Shown: positions 26,236 through 33,663 of the stretch, in pieces | How the letters are laid out: the number at the start of each line of letters is the position of its first letter | Position numbering within the stretch: position 1 is the stretch's first letter | Source of the DNA: an uncultured Tessaracoccus sp. | GTDB taxonomy: Bacteria; Actinomycetota; Actinomycetes; Propionibacteriales; Propionibacteriaceae | Direction of reading: 5' to 3' | Assembly: GCF_947255005.1 (NCBI RefSeq) | Contig: NZ_CAMYFI010000015.1 | Span: 1-47,545 of the forward strand | Length of the DNA: 47,545 nucleotides | Program-made: the position numbers and the translations under genes | Notes under the pieces: generated by a model | Databases searched by the model: none | Told to the model about the DNA's origin: nothing | Seen by the model: only the letters and a program-made list of their open reading frames with translations

Positions 26236-27579
26236 TCAGACGCCGATGGGCGGGTTGGTGAATCGTGAGTAGTGGCCCTGGAAGAGAGCGTCGATGCGGC
26301 CGGTCTCGCCGTTTCGATGTTTGAGCACGTGGAAGAAGGCCTGGCCGCGCTCCTCGTCGGAGGGATTCTGTGTGTACAGCTCGGGGCGGTGCAGCATGAT
26401 GACGATGTCGGCGTCTTGCTCGAGGGAGCCGGATTCGCGTAGGTCGGACAGCTGCGGCACCCCGTCTTTGCGCTGCTCCGTGTTTCGCGAGAGCTGGGAC
26501 AGCGCGATGACAGGAATCTCGAGTTCCTTCGCGAGCAGCTTGATCTGCCGCGAAAACTCCGAGACTTCCAGCTGCCGCGACTCCACCTTCTTCCCCGAGG
26601 TCATGAGCTGGATGTAGTCGACGACGATGAGCTGGAGGTCGTTGCGCTGCTTGAGGCGACGAGCCTTCGCCCGGATCTCCATCATCGTCAGATTGGGGGA
26701 GTCATCGATGAAGAATGGCTTGTCAGTGAGCATGACGCCCTTGTCGGTGACGCGCTGCCAATCGTTTTCATCCATCTTGCTGGAGCCGCGAAGCCGACCG
26801 AGGTGCACCGACGCCTCGGCCGACAACACCTTCATCACGATCTCCGTGCGACTCATCTCAAGTGAGAAAAACGCTGTCGTGAGGTTGTTGTGGATGGCGG
26901 CAGCACGGCACACGTCGAGCGCAAACGTGGACTTACCGACACCGGGACGCGCAGCGACAATCACCATCTGCCCCGGGTGGAGGCCGTTGGTAAGGCGGTC
27001 GAGCTCAACGAAACCCGTCGGAACTCCGGACAGAGAATCACTCGATGACTGGATGTCTTCGAGCTCATCGAACGTGGGCTCCATAAGCTCAGCGAGACTG
27101 CGGTAATCCTCAGATGCGCGCCGATCAGTCACCTCATAGAGGGTCTGCTGCGCCTCGTCGACGATGTCATCCACCTCACCCTGGCCGCGGTACCCGAGCT
27201 GCGCGATGCGCATGGAGGCCTCAACCAAACGACGCAGAATCGCCTTGTCACGCACAATTTCGGCGTAGTAGATGGCGTTAGCGGCGACTGATACAGAGGC
27301 GAGGAGATCATGCAGATACACCGGTCCGCCGATCTTCTGCAGCTCGCCCATCTTGCTGAGCTCGCCAGCGACGGTGACCGTATCCGCAGGCTCACCTCGG
27401 CCAAACAGGTTCACGATTGCGTCGAAGATGATTTCGTGGTTGGGACGGTAGAAATCCCCGCCGCGCACCACCTCAACAACATCAGCGATCGCATCCTTGC
27501 TCATCAGCATGGCGCCCAACACGCTCTGCTCCGCCTCCAAATCCTGCGGCGGATTCTGGCCGTAGACGTCTTCCGACAC
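26236..27579 (-). CDS. dnaB: Replicative DNA helicase DnaB
   Basis: GTG 27579 is chosen because AGGAGG lies four bases upstream. A longer frame to 27684 would run through two DnaA boxes. The 447-residue hexameric helicase has an N-terminal domain (NPPQDLEAEQSVLGAMLMS) and a RecA-type motor: Walker A ARPGVGKST, Walker B LIVVDYIQLM, and a C-terminal end with DLRESGSLEQDADIV. No intein interrupts it. It unwinds DNA at the fork with primase. The gene is flanked by repeat DNA downstream and by a cluster of DnaA boxes upstream. Confidence 0.97.
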   Translation of the reverse strand: MSEDVYGQNPPQDLEAEQSVLGAMLMSKDAIADVVEVVRGGDFYRPNHEIIFDAIVNLFGRGEPADTVTVAGELSKMGELQKIGGPVYLHDLLASVSVAANAIYYAEIVRDKAILRRLVEASMRIAQLGYRGQGEVDDIVDEAQQTLYEVTDRRASEDYRSLAELMEPTFDELEDIQSSSDSLSGVPTGFVELDRLTNGLHPGQMVIVAARPGVGKSTFALDVCRAAAIHNNLTTAFFSLEMSRTEIVMKVLSAEASVHLGRLRGSSKMDENDWQRVTDKGVMLTDKPFFIDDSPNLTMMEIRAKARRLKQRNDLQLIVVDYIQLMTSGKKVESRQLEVSEFSRQIKLLAKELEIPVIALSQLSRNTEQRKDGVPQLSDLRESGSLEQDADIVIMLHRPELYTQNPSDEERGQAFFHVLKHRNGETGRIDALFQGHYSRFTNPPIGV

Positions 27580-27664
27580 CGGTGCCTCCTCATCTCCTTG
27601 GCTCAGGGTAGGACACGCTGTGAAATCACGCTGCGAGTTGCTGTGCGCAACGTTGGGGAAAATC

Positions 27665-28024
27665 TGTGGATAACTTGTGGACAAGTTTGACTCTCACGCC
27701 TAACTCTTGTGGAGAGAAGCGTTTCTAGCACGGAAATCCTGTTATGCAATCGTTATATACACGGATTCTGTCGACTTCTCCACACCGCTCGCCCCGCATG
27801 CTCGTAGCATTCTGTCAAGTTCCCGGCGTGTCGTCGTAGCGGCGCGGGGTGCGCATCGCCCACTTGCTTCTATATGGCTCTGACAAGGGGATATGCAGTG
27901 TTTCCCGCGGCTGAGTAACCCGACGATGCTCCTTGCGGTGGGCCGGGTGTGCCTGGGCTGTTAACTGTTTGCGACCAGGGGTTTTACTGATAACAACGGA
28001 CTTATCCACATCGACTGTGGATAA
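27665..28024. other. Intergenic DnaA-box cluster upstream of dnaB
   Basis: Within the 525-base gap 27580-28104 there are four exact boxes of the actinobacterial TT(A/G)TCCACA type: TGTGGATAA 27665-27673, TGTGGACAA 27676-27684, TTATCCACA 28002-28010 and TGTGGATAA 28016-28024. A fifth, TTCTCCACA at 27776-27784, has one mismatch. An AT-rich stretch (27716-27770) lies between. No gene is seen in the gap. It may let DnaA regulate dnaB or titrate DnaA; whether it can act as an origin is unknown, and dnaA/dnaN are not in the window. Confidence 0.65.
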
Positions 28025-28059
28025 GTGGCGAGTAGTGCACGGGTTCTCCACGCTCGACG

Positions 28060-28088
28060 TTGAAGTTCATACCCTGTGGGGGTATTGT
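28060..28088 (+). promoter_or_regulatory. csoR promoter with CsoR operator
   Basis: TTGAAG (28060-28065) and TATTGT (28083-28088) are 17 bases apart. The near-palindrome ATACCCTGTGGGGGTAT (28069-28085), of the known CsoR operator type, fills the spacer. Bound CsoR would block RNA polymerase until copper releases it. Confidence 0.8.
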
Positions 28089-28104
28089 CGAGGTGGAGGA
28101 CGCG

Positions 28105-28389
28105 ATGACAACACACGGCTATACCGCGCAGAAGGAACGCTACTTGCGGCGGCTGAAGCTGATCGAGGGCCAGACGCGCGGCATCGCGCGCATGGTGGAT
28201 GAGGATCAGTACTGCATCGACATCCTCACGCAGATCTCCGCAGTCCAGTCGGCACTCCAAGCCGTCGCTCTGGGGTTGCTGGAGGATCACCTCGGCCACT
28301 GCGTCGCCCACGCCATTCAGCACGGTGGGCAGGAAGCCGACGAAAAAATTGCAGAAGCCACCGCGGCGATCCGCCGCATGGCGAAATGA
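28105..28389 (+). CDS. csoR: Copper-sensing repressor CsoR
   Basis: ATG 28105 follows GTGGAGGAC. The 94-residue all-helical protein has the copper-binding triad Cys37 (DEDQYC), His62 and Cys66 (LLEDHLGHC), in the same spacing as mycobacterial CsoR. The basic N-terminal helix (KERYLRRLKLIEGQTRGI) contacts DNA. Cu(I) binding releases the operator just upstream, so the gene regulates itself and the copZ-copA genes that follow. The copZ start lies 17 bases after its stop. Confidence 0.93.
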   Translation: MTTHGYTAQKERYLRRLKLIEGQTRGIARMVDEDQYCIDILTQISAVQSALQAVALGLLEDHLGHCVAHAIQHGGQEADEKIAEATAAIRRMAK

Positions 28390-28406
28390 GACGCGAAGGA
28401 ATACCC

Positions 28407-28616
28407 ATGGAAACGAAGTACACCGTCACCGGCATGACCTGCCAGCACTGCGTCAACCACGTCACCGAGGAGGTTCAAGGTATCGACGGCGTGAGCGGCG
28501 TCAACGTGCAGCTCGACGGGGGCCAGATGGTCGTCTCCTCCGATGAGCGCATCCCGTTCGACGCCATCCTCGAGGCCGTGCAGGAAGCCGGCGACTACAC
28601 CGTCGTCGAGGCCTGA
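28407..28616 (+). CDS. copZ: Copper chaperone, heavy-metal-associated domain
   Basis: ATG 28407 has GAAGGAA upstream. The 69-residue protein is a single ferredoxin-like HMA domain with the Cu(I) motif MTCQHC (Cys12, Cys15). It should carry copper to the ATPase CopA encoded downstream. It is co-transcribed with csoR; a 277-base block of repeats separates it from copA. Confidence 0.92.
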   Translation: METKYTVTGMTCQHCVNHVTEEVQGIDGVSGVNVQLDGGQMVVSSDERIPFDAILEAVQEAGDYTVVEA

Positions 28617-28646
28617 GCGGGGCTGTCGCTGGCGTCTCCTCGTCCC

Positions 28647-28855
28647 GGTGGTTGAGTAGCCGCCGGAGGCGGCGTATCGAAACCCAGCCTCGTATCTCGG
28701 GATTTCGATACGCGGGCTACGCCCGCTACTCAATCATCGGGGGCGGGGCGCCCGCTACTCATTCACCGAGAGTCGGGCGCCGGGTCGCTGCTCAATCATC
28801 GGGGGCGGGTGCCCGCTACTCAATCACCGAGGGTGGCCGACTACTACTCCATCAC
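28647..28855. repeat. Cluster of family B palindromes between copZ and copA
   Basis: A forward unit (28647-28684, GGTTGAGTAGCCGCCGGAGG core) and an inverse unit (28701-28738, GATTTCGATACGCGGGCTAC core) are followed by several degenerate half units ending CTACTCAATCACCGAG. No gene is seen here. Confidence 0.7.
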
Positions 28856-28893
28856 CTGGAAAGTGGCCCACTGAAGCAGAAACGAAGGAACTC

Positions 28894-31050
28894 TTGATTA
28901 CGCAGCTCGATATCCAAGGCATGACGTGCGCATCGTGCGCTGCCCGGATTGAGAAGAAACTCAACAAGGTCGACGGCGTGCAGGCAGCGGTGAACTACGC
29001 GACGGAGCGAGCCACTGTCGAAGCTCCCGACGGGGTCACGCTCGAGCAGCTCGTCGGCGTCGTGGAGAAAGCGGGATACGGCGCGACGGTGCCGCAACCG
29101 GATGCACCTGCCCAGGACGAGGCCGACGCGCTGCGCCCCCGCATGCTGCTTGCCATGGCGCTGGCGGTGCCGGTGATCGTCGTATCCATGGTGCCCGCGC
29201 TGCAATTCCCGGCCTGGCAATGGGTGGCCATGGTGCTCTCCACCGTCGTCGTGTTCTGGTGTGGACGCGGCTTCCACAAGGCCACCTGGACGAACCTCCG
29301 GCACGGCTCCACCACCATGGACACACTCGTCACGGTGGGCACGCTCACGGCGATGGCGTGGTCATACTTCACCATGTTCTTCGGCCACGCCGGGCGCATC
29401 GGCACGGTGCACCGCTTCGAATTCACCCTCACGCGCCAGGACGCGATGGGCTTCGTCTACTTCGAAGCGGCGGTGGCGATCATCGCATTCCTACTGTTCG
29501 GCAGATTCATCGAAGCGAAGGCGAAACGCGAGTCTGGCAAGGCCATGCGCGCGCTCCTCGAGGTGGGCGCCAAGCGGGCGAGGCGGCTCGTCGACGGGGT
29601 GGAACAGGACATCGACGTGCGGCTGTTGCGCGTCGGCGACGAGTTCGTCGTGCGCCCCGGCGAGAAGATCGCCGCCGACGGTGTGGTCACCGATGGGCGT
29701 TCCGCCGTCGACCAATCCATCCTGACCGGCGAATCCCTCCCCGACGAAGTTGAGCCGGGCAGTGGGGTGGTCGGGGGAGCGGTGAACACCACCGGGCGTC
29801 TCGTCGTGCGTGCCACCGCGGTGGGCGAAGATTCGCAGCTCGCGCACATGGCGCGGCTTGTCGAGCAGGCGCAGTCGGGCAAGGCCAAGGTACAGCGGCT
29901 GGCGGACAAGGTCACCGAAATCTTCGTGCCCGCTGTGATCGCCATCGCCGCCGTCACCTTCGTCGCGCACCTTCTCCTCGGGTCCGGGTTCACCGTCGCG
30001 CTATCCGCGGGCATCGCGGTGCTCATCATTGCCTGCCCGTGCGCGCTCGGCCTGGCCACGCCGTCGGCGCTCATGGTGGGCACCGGCCGCGGCGCCGAGC
30101 TGGGCGTGGTGATCCGTGGCCCGCAGGTGCTGGAGCAGGCGCGAAACGTGCGCACCATCTGTCTCGACAAGACCGGCACGCTGACCACCGGCGCCATGTC
30201 GGTGGCGGGCGTAGAGCCGGCCGACGGCGTTTCGCCCGAGCAATTACTGCGCGCGGTGGCCACCGTCGAATCCGCCTCGGAACATCCGATCGCCCGTGCG
30301 CTGATGTCGGAGGCGACGGGTGAACTCACCGACTTCGAGAACCTCCCCGGGCGAGGCGTGCGCGGTTTCGTCGACGGTATCGAGACATGGGCGGGAAACG
30401 CGGCGCTGCTCGACCAGCTCGGGCTCGCCACCCCTGAGCGCGCGTCCGACACCGTCGGCTCTGAGGTGTGGGTGGCTGAGCGCGAGCGCGTGCTGGGGCG
30501 CATCGTCGTCGCGGACACCGTGAAACCCGACGCCGCCGAGGTCGTTGCCGAACTGCGACGACTCGGGCTCACGCCGGTGCTGCTCACCGGTGACAACGAC
30601 GCCTCGGCGCAGGCGGTGGCGAGCGCCGTCGGCATCGATGAGGTCCGCGCCGGCGTGACACCACAAGACAAGGTGGAGGCCGTCAAGGAGTTCCAGCGCT
30701 CCGGGCAACAGGTGGCGATGGTGGGCGACGGTGTGAACGACGCCGCCGCGCTCGCGCAGGCCGACCTCGGCATCGCGATGGGCTCGGGAACCGACGCGGC
30801 CATCGCCGCCGGCGACATCACCCTCATGCGCCACGACCTGCGGGCAGCCGTCGACGCGATCCGGCTCTCCCGCGCCACGCTGAGCAAGATCCGTTCCAAC
30901 CTGGTGTGGGCGTTCGGATACAACACCGCCGCAATTCCGCTGGCCGCGCTCGGTTTCCTCACCCCGATGATCGCGGGGGCGGCCATGGCGTTCAGCTCCG
31001 TGTTCGTGGTGTTGAACTCCCTCACACTCAAGTTTTTCCACAGAAGCTGA
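28894..31050 (+). CDS. copA: Copper-exporting P1B-type ATPase
   Basis: The start is TTG 28894 with GAAGGA upstream. The 718-residue pump has one N-terminal HMA domain (MTCASC, Cys12 and Cys15), membrane helices, the actuator motif LTGESLP, and the transport site CPC in IIACPCALGLATP. The phosphorylated Asp is in DKTGT near residue 426, followed by SEHPIARAL in the nucleotide domain and GDGVNDAAAL. These define Cu(I)-exporting PIB-1 ATPases that move copper out of the cytoplasm. It belongs to the csoR-copZ copper locus, although repeats lie between it and copZ. Confidence 0.95.
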   Translation: MITQLDIQGMTCASCAARIEKKLNKVDGVQAAVNYATERATVEAPDGVTLEQLVGVVEKAGYGATVPQPDAPAQDEADALRPRMLLAMALAVPVIVVSMVPALQFPAWQWVAMVLSTVVVFWCGRGFHKATWTNLRHGSTTMDTLVTVGTLTAMAWSYFTMFFGHAGRIGTVHRFEFTLTRQDAMGFVYFEAAVAIIAFLLFGRFIEAKAKRESGKAMRALLEVGAKRARRLVDGVEQDIDVRLLRVGDEFVVRPGEKIAADGVVTDGRSAVDQSILTGESLPDEVEPGSGVVGGAVNTTGRLVVRATAVGEDSQLAHMARLVEQAQSGKAKVQRLADKVTEIFVPAVIAIAAVTFVAHLLLGSGFTVALSAGIAVLIIACPCALGLATPSALMVGTGRGAELGVVIRGPQVLEQARNVRTICLDKTGTLTTGAMSVAGVEPADGVSPEQLLRAVATVESASEHPIARALMSEATGELTDFENLPGRGVRGFVDGIETWAGNAALLDQLGLATPERASDTVGSEVWVAERERVLGRIVVADTVKPDAAEVVAELRRLGLTPVLLTGDNDASAQAVASAVGIDEVRAGVTPQDKVEAVKEFQRSGQQVAMVGDGVNDAAALAQADLGIAMGSGTDAAIAAGDITLMRHDLRAAVDAIRLSRATLSKIRSNLVWAFGYNTAAIPLAALGFLTPMIAGAAMAFSSVFVVLNSLTLKFFHRS

Positions 31051-31069
31051 GCGTTTCTCAGAAAACATT

Positions 31070-31097
31070 TTGGATTCTCTCAGTGAGGTCGTACCAT
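31070..31097 (+). promoter_or_regulatory. Candidate promoter of the first DUF348/G5 gene
   Basis: TTGGAT (31070-31075) and TACCAT (31092-31097) are 16 bases apart and about 48 bases before the ATG. The match to the housekeeping consensus is moderate. Confidence 0.4.
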
Positions 31098-31144
31098 GTT
31101 CTCGTCGCAAACATGAGTATCCGCAACTATTGAGAGTGCACCGA

Positions 31145-32383
31145 ATGCAGAAGAAAATCTTGATCCCCGTGGTCTCCGGAGTCACCGCCCTCGCTCTCGT
31201 GGGTGGCGTCGCCGCAGCAACGGCGTTTCGCACCTACGACGTGACACTCACCGTCGACGGCCAGCCCCAGGCTATCGAAGCGAAGGCCGGCACCGTCGCA
31301 GAGGTGCTGGAGGCACAGGGGCTCAAGATCGGCGCCCACGACGTCGTGCTGCCCTCGCCGGACACGAAGGTAACCGACGGGCTCTCCGTCGCCGTGAACT
31401 ATGCTCGCCCCTTCGAAGTGAGCGTCGACGGGAAAACCCGCAAGGTGTGGACCACCGCGCGCTCGGTGGAGGAAGCGCTCGGCTACCTCAACCTCGACGA
31501 GAAGGACTCCCTGGTGTCCACGTCGCGTTCCGCGGCCATCGGTCGTGAAGGGTTGAGCGTCGACGTCGTGACGGCGAAGGACGTCAAGCTCATCTCCGAT
31601 GGCAAGGAGACCCCGGTGCGTCTGGCAGGCACCGTCGAGGACGTGCTCACGAACGCCGGCATCAAGCCTGATAGCGACGACATCGTCAAGCCAGCCCTGG
31701 CAACCGCCCTGGCCGACGGCATGACCATCCAGTTCACCGACGTTGAGGTGAAGGCGTCGGCGAAGGACGTGAAGGTGCCGTTCGAGAAGACGACGAAGAA
31801 GTCCGACAAGCTCCCGAAGGGTGAAGAGAAGGTCACCACGAAGGGCGTTGATGGGCTGAAGCGCGAGACGTTCCGCGACGTGTATCACGACGGCAAGAAG
31901 GTGTCGTCGAAGAAGCATTCGGAGAAGGTGCTGAAGAACGCCGTCGCCGAGGTCACCACCGTCGGCACGAAGGAAGCAGCTGCGCCGAGTGCCGCTCGTA
32001 AGGGCGACAACAAGTCCGGTAGCAAGGGCGATAACAAGTCCGGTGGTAAGAGCACCGGTGGCAACAGCAACAACGGCGGTGGCGAGAACCTCACGCCGGC
32101 GGTCGGCAACCAGTGCAAGGCGTCGTACTACTGGGATCCGCAGCCCACAGCCAGCGGCGAGCGGTTCAACACCCACGACTTCACTGCGGCGCACAAGTCG
32201 CTCCCGTTCGGCACGCGCGTGAAGGTGACGAACAAGGCCAACGGACGTTCCACCGTGGTGCGCATCAACGACCGCGGCCCCTACATCGCAGGCCGCTGCC
32301 TCGACCTCTCCACCGCAGCCATGAAGGCCATCGGCGGCGTCAAGTCTGGCGTTGTCACCGTCACGTGGCAGGTCGTTGGCTAA
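31145..32383 (+). CDS. DUF348-G5-RlpA-like (3D/DPBB) cell-wall protein
   Basis: ATG 31145 begins a 412-residue secreted protein with a signal/anchor helix (ILIPVVSGVTALALVGGVAA). Three DUF348 repeats follow (about 30-200, each with VDG and TVAEVLEAQG-like parts), then a G5 domain (about 200-275, VPFEKTTKKSDKLPKGEEKV). A Lys/Ser/Gly linker leads to a C-terminal double-psi beta-barrel of the RlpA type (SGERFNTHDFTAAHKSLPFG, then RINDRGPYIAGRCLDLS, with the conserved Asp). RlpA enzymes are lytic transglycosylases on naked glycan. It resembles Rpf-like wall remodelling proteins. Its next neighbour has the same N-terminal half and another catalytic end. Confidence 0.88.
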   Translation: MQKKILIPVVSGVTALALVGGVAAATAFRTYDVTLTVDGQPQAIEAKAGTVAEVLEAQGLKIGAHDVVLPSPDTKVTDGLSVAVNYARPFEVSVDGKTRKVWTTARSVEEALGYLNLDEKDSLVSTSRSAAIGREGLSVDVVTAKDVKLISDGKETPVRLAGTVEDVLTNAGIKPDSDDIVKPALATALADGMTIQFTDVEVKASAKDVKVPFEKTTKKSDKLPKGEEKVTTKGVDGLKRETFRDVYHDGKKVSSKKHSEKVLKNAVAEVTTVGTKEAAAPSAARKGDNKSGSKGDNKSGGKSTGGNSNNGGGENLTPAVGNQCKASYYWDPQPTASGERFNTHDFTAAHKSLPFGTRVKVTNKANGRSTVVRINDRGPYIAGRCLDLSTAAMKAIGGVKSGVVTVTWQVVG

Positions 32384-32418
32384 CGCCAACCGTCCTCATT
32401 CGACGAGCGAACGTCACG

Positions 32419-33621
32419 ATGAAGAAGAGCCACGTCCTGATCCCGGCCGCCACCGCTGCCACCGCGCTGGTGCTCGTCGGGGGCATGGCTGCCGCCTCCT
32501 CGGCGCAGCAGCGCGATGTCACCCTGCACGTCGACGGCCAGAGCAAGAAGATCGCGACGAGCGAGGCCACCGTCGGCGATGTGTTGGCAGCCGAAGGCAT
32601 CACCCTGGGCACCCATGACGCGGTGCTGCCCATGAAGGATGCTCGGGTTACGGACGGGCTCGCCATCGACGTTCGTTACGGGCGTCCACTTACGCTCACC
32701 CTTGACGGCGAGAGCCGAACGATCTGGACCACGGCGCGCACGGTGCAGGAGGCGCTGGGCTTCCTGCGCCTCGACGAGCCGGATTCGGCGGTGTCGGTGT
32801 CGCGTTCCGCAGCGATTGGGCGCGACGGGTTGAGCGTCGACGTCGTGACGGCGAAGGACGTGACGCTCGTCTCGGGGAGCAAGGAGACTCCGGTGCGGTT
32901 CGCCGGCACGGTGGAAGAACTCCTCGCCAGCAAGGGCATCACCCCCGACGGCGACGACATCCTCAGCCACCCTGCGTCAGATCTCCTGACCGACGGGATG
33001 CGCGTCGAGTTCACCGACGTTGAGGTGAAGGCGTCGGTGAAGGACGTGAAGGTGCCGTTCGAGAAGACGACGAAGAAGTCCGACGAGTTACCGCTAGGTG
33101 AAGAGAAGGTCACCACCAAGGGCGTTGATGGGCTGAAGCGCGAGACGTTCCGCGACGTGTATCACGACGGCAAGAAGGTGTCGTCGAAGAAGCATTCGGA
33201 GAAGGTGCTGAAGAACGCCGTCGCCGAGGTCACCACCGTCGGCACCAAGAAACCCGCGGCTGCACCCACCTCTGCGCCAACCCCCGATCCCAAGACGCCT
33301 ACCGCCACGCCTGACAATCCCCCCGCCACCGCGGGCAAGCGCACCGGCACGAAGTACGACTGGATGCGCGCCGCCGGAATCCCGGAGAATCAGTGGCAGT
33401 ACGTCGACTACATTGTCTCCAAGGAATCCGGCTGGAACCCGAACGCCAAGAATCCCTCGAGCGGGGCGTGCGGACTCGCGCAGGCCTACCCCTGCTCCAA
33501 GCTGGGACCCAACTGGAACGACCCCGTCGTCGCGCTGCGCTGGCAACACAACTACGTCAACAGCCGCTACGGCGGGTACGCCGGCGCGTACGCGTTTTGG
33601 AAGCGCAACCGCTGGTACTGA
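32419..33621 (+). CDS. DUF348-G5-lysozyme-like transglycosylase
   Basis: ATG 32419 lies 36 bases after the previous stop. The 400-residue protein has a signal helix (VLIPAATAATALVLVGGMAA), three DUF348 repeats, a G5 domain, a Pro/Thr linker and a C-terminal lysozyme-like domain. The last has YIVSKESGWNPNAKN with the catalytic Glu, then GACGLAQAYPCSKL, as in soluble lytic transglycosylases and Rpf-type enzymes. It is a tandem paralogue of the preceding gene: the G5 end is identical in DNA over 128 bases (31841-31968 and 33118-33245). Both probably cut glycan strands during growth or resuscitation. Confidence 0.88.
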   Translation: MKKSHVLIPAATAATALVLVGGMAAASSAQQRDVTLHVDGQSKKIATSEATVGDVLAAEGITLGTHDAVLPMKDARVTDGLAIDVRYGRPLTLTLDGESRTIWTTARTVQEALGFLRLDEPDSAVSVSRSAAIGRDGLSVDVVTAKDVTLVSGSKETPVRFAGTVEELLASKGITPDGDDILSHPASDLLTDGMRVEFTDVEVKASVKDVKVPFEKTTKKSDELPLGEEKVTTKGVDGLKRETFRDVYHDGKKVSSKKHSEKVLKNAVAEVTTVGTKKPAAAPTSAPTPDPKTPTATPDNPPATAGKRTGTKYDWMRAAGIPENQWQYVDYIVSKESGWNPNAKNPSSGACGLAQAYPCSKLGPNWNDPVVALRWQHNYVNSRYGGYAGAYAFWKRNRWY

Positions 33622-33663
33622 GCGCCTCCAGCCAGCTTGCGCGCTAGATGCCAAGATGGGTGC

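Noticed and set aside
27580..28104. Calling the DnaA-box region oriC outright
   Set aside because: dnaA and dnaN are not in the window and no skew data are available; reported only as a box cluster.
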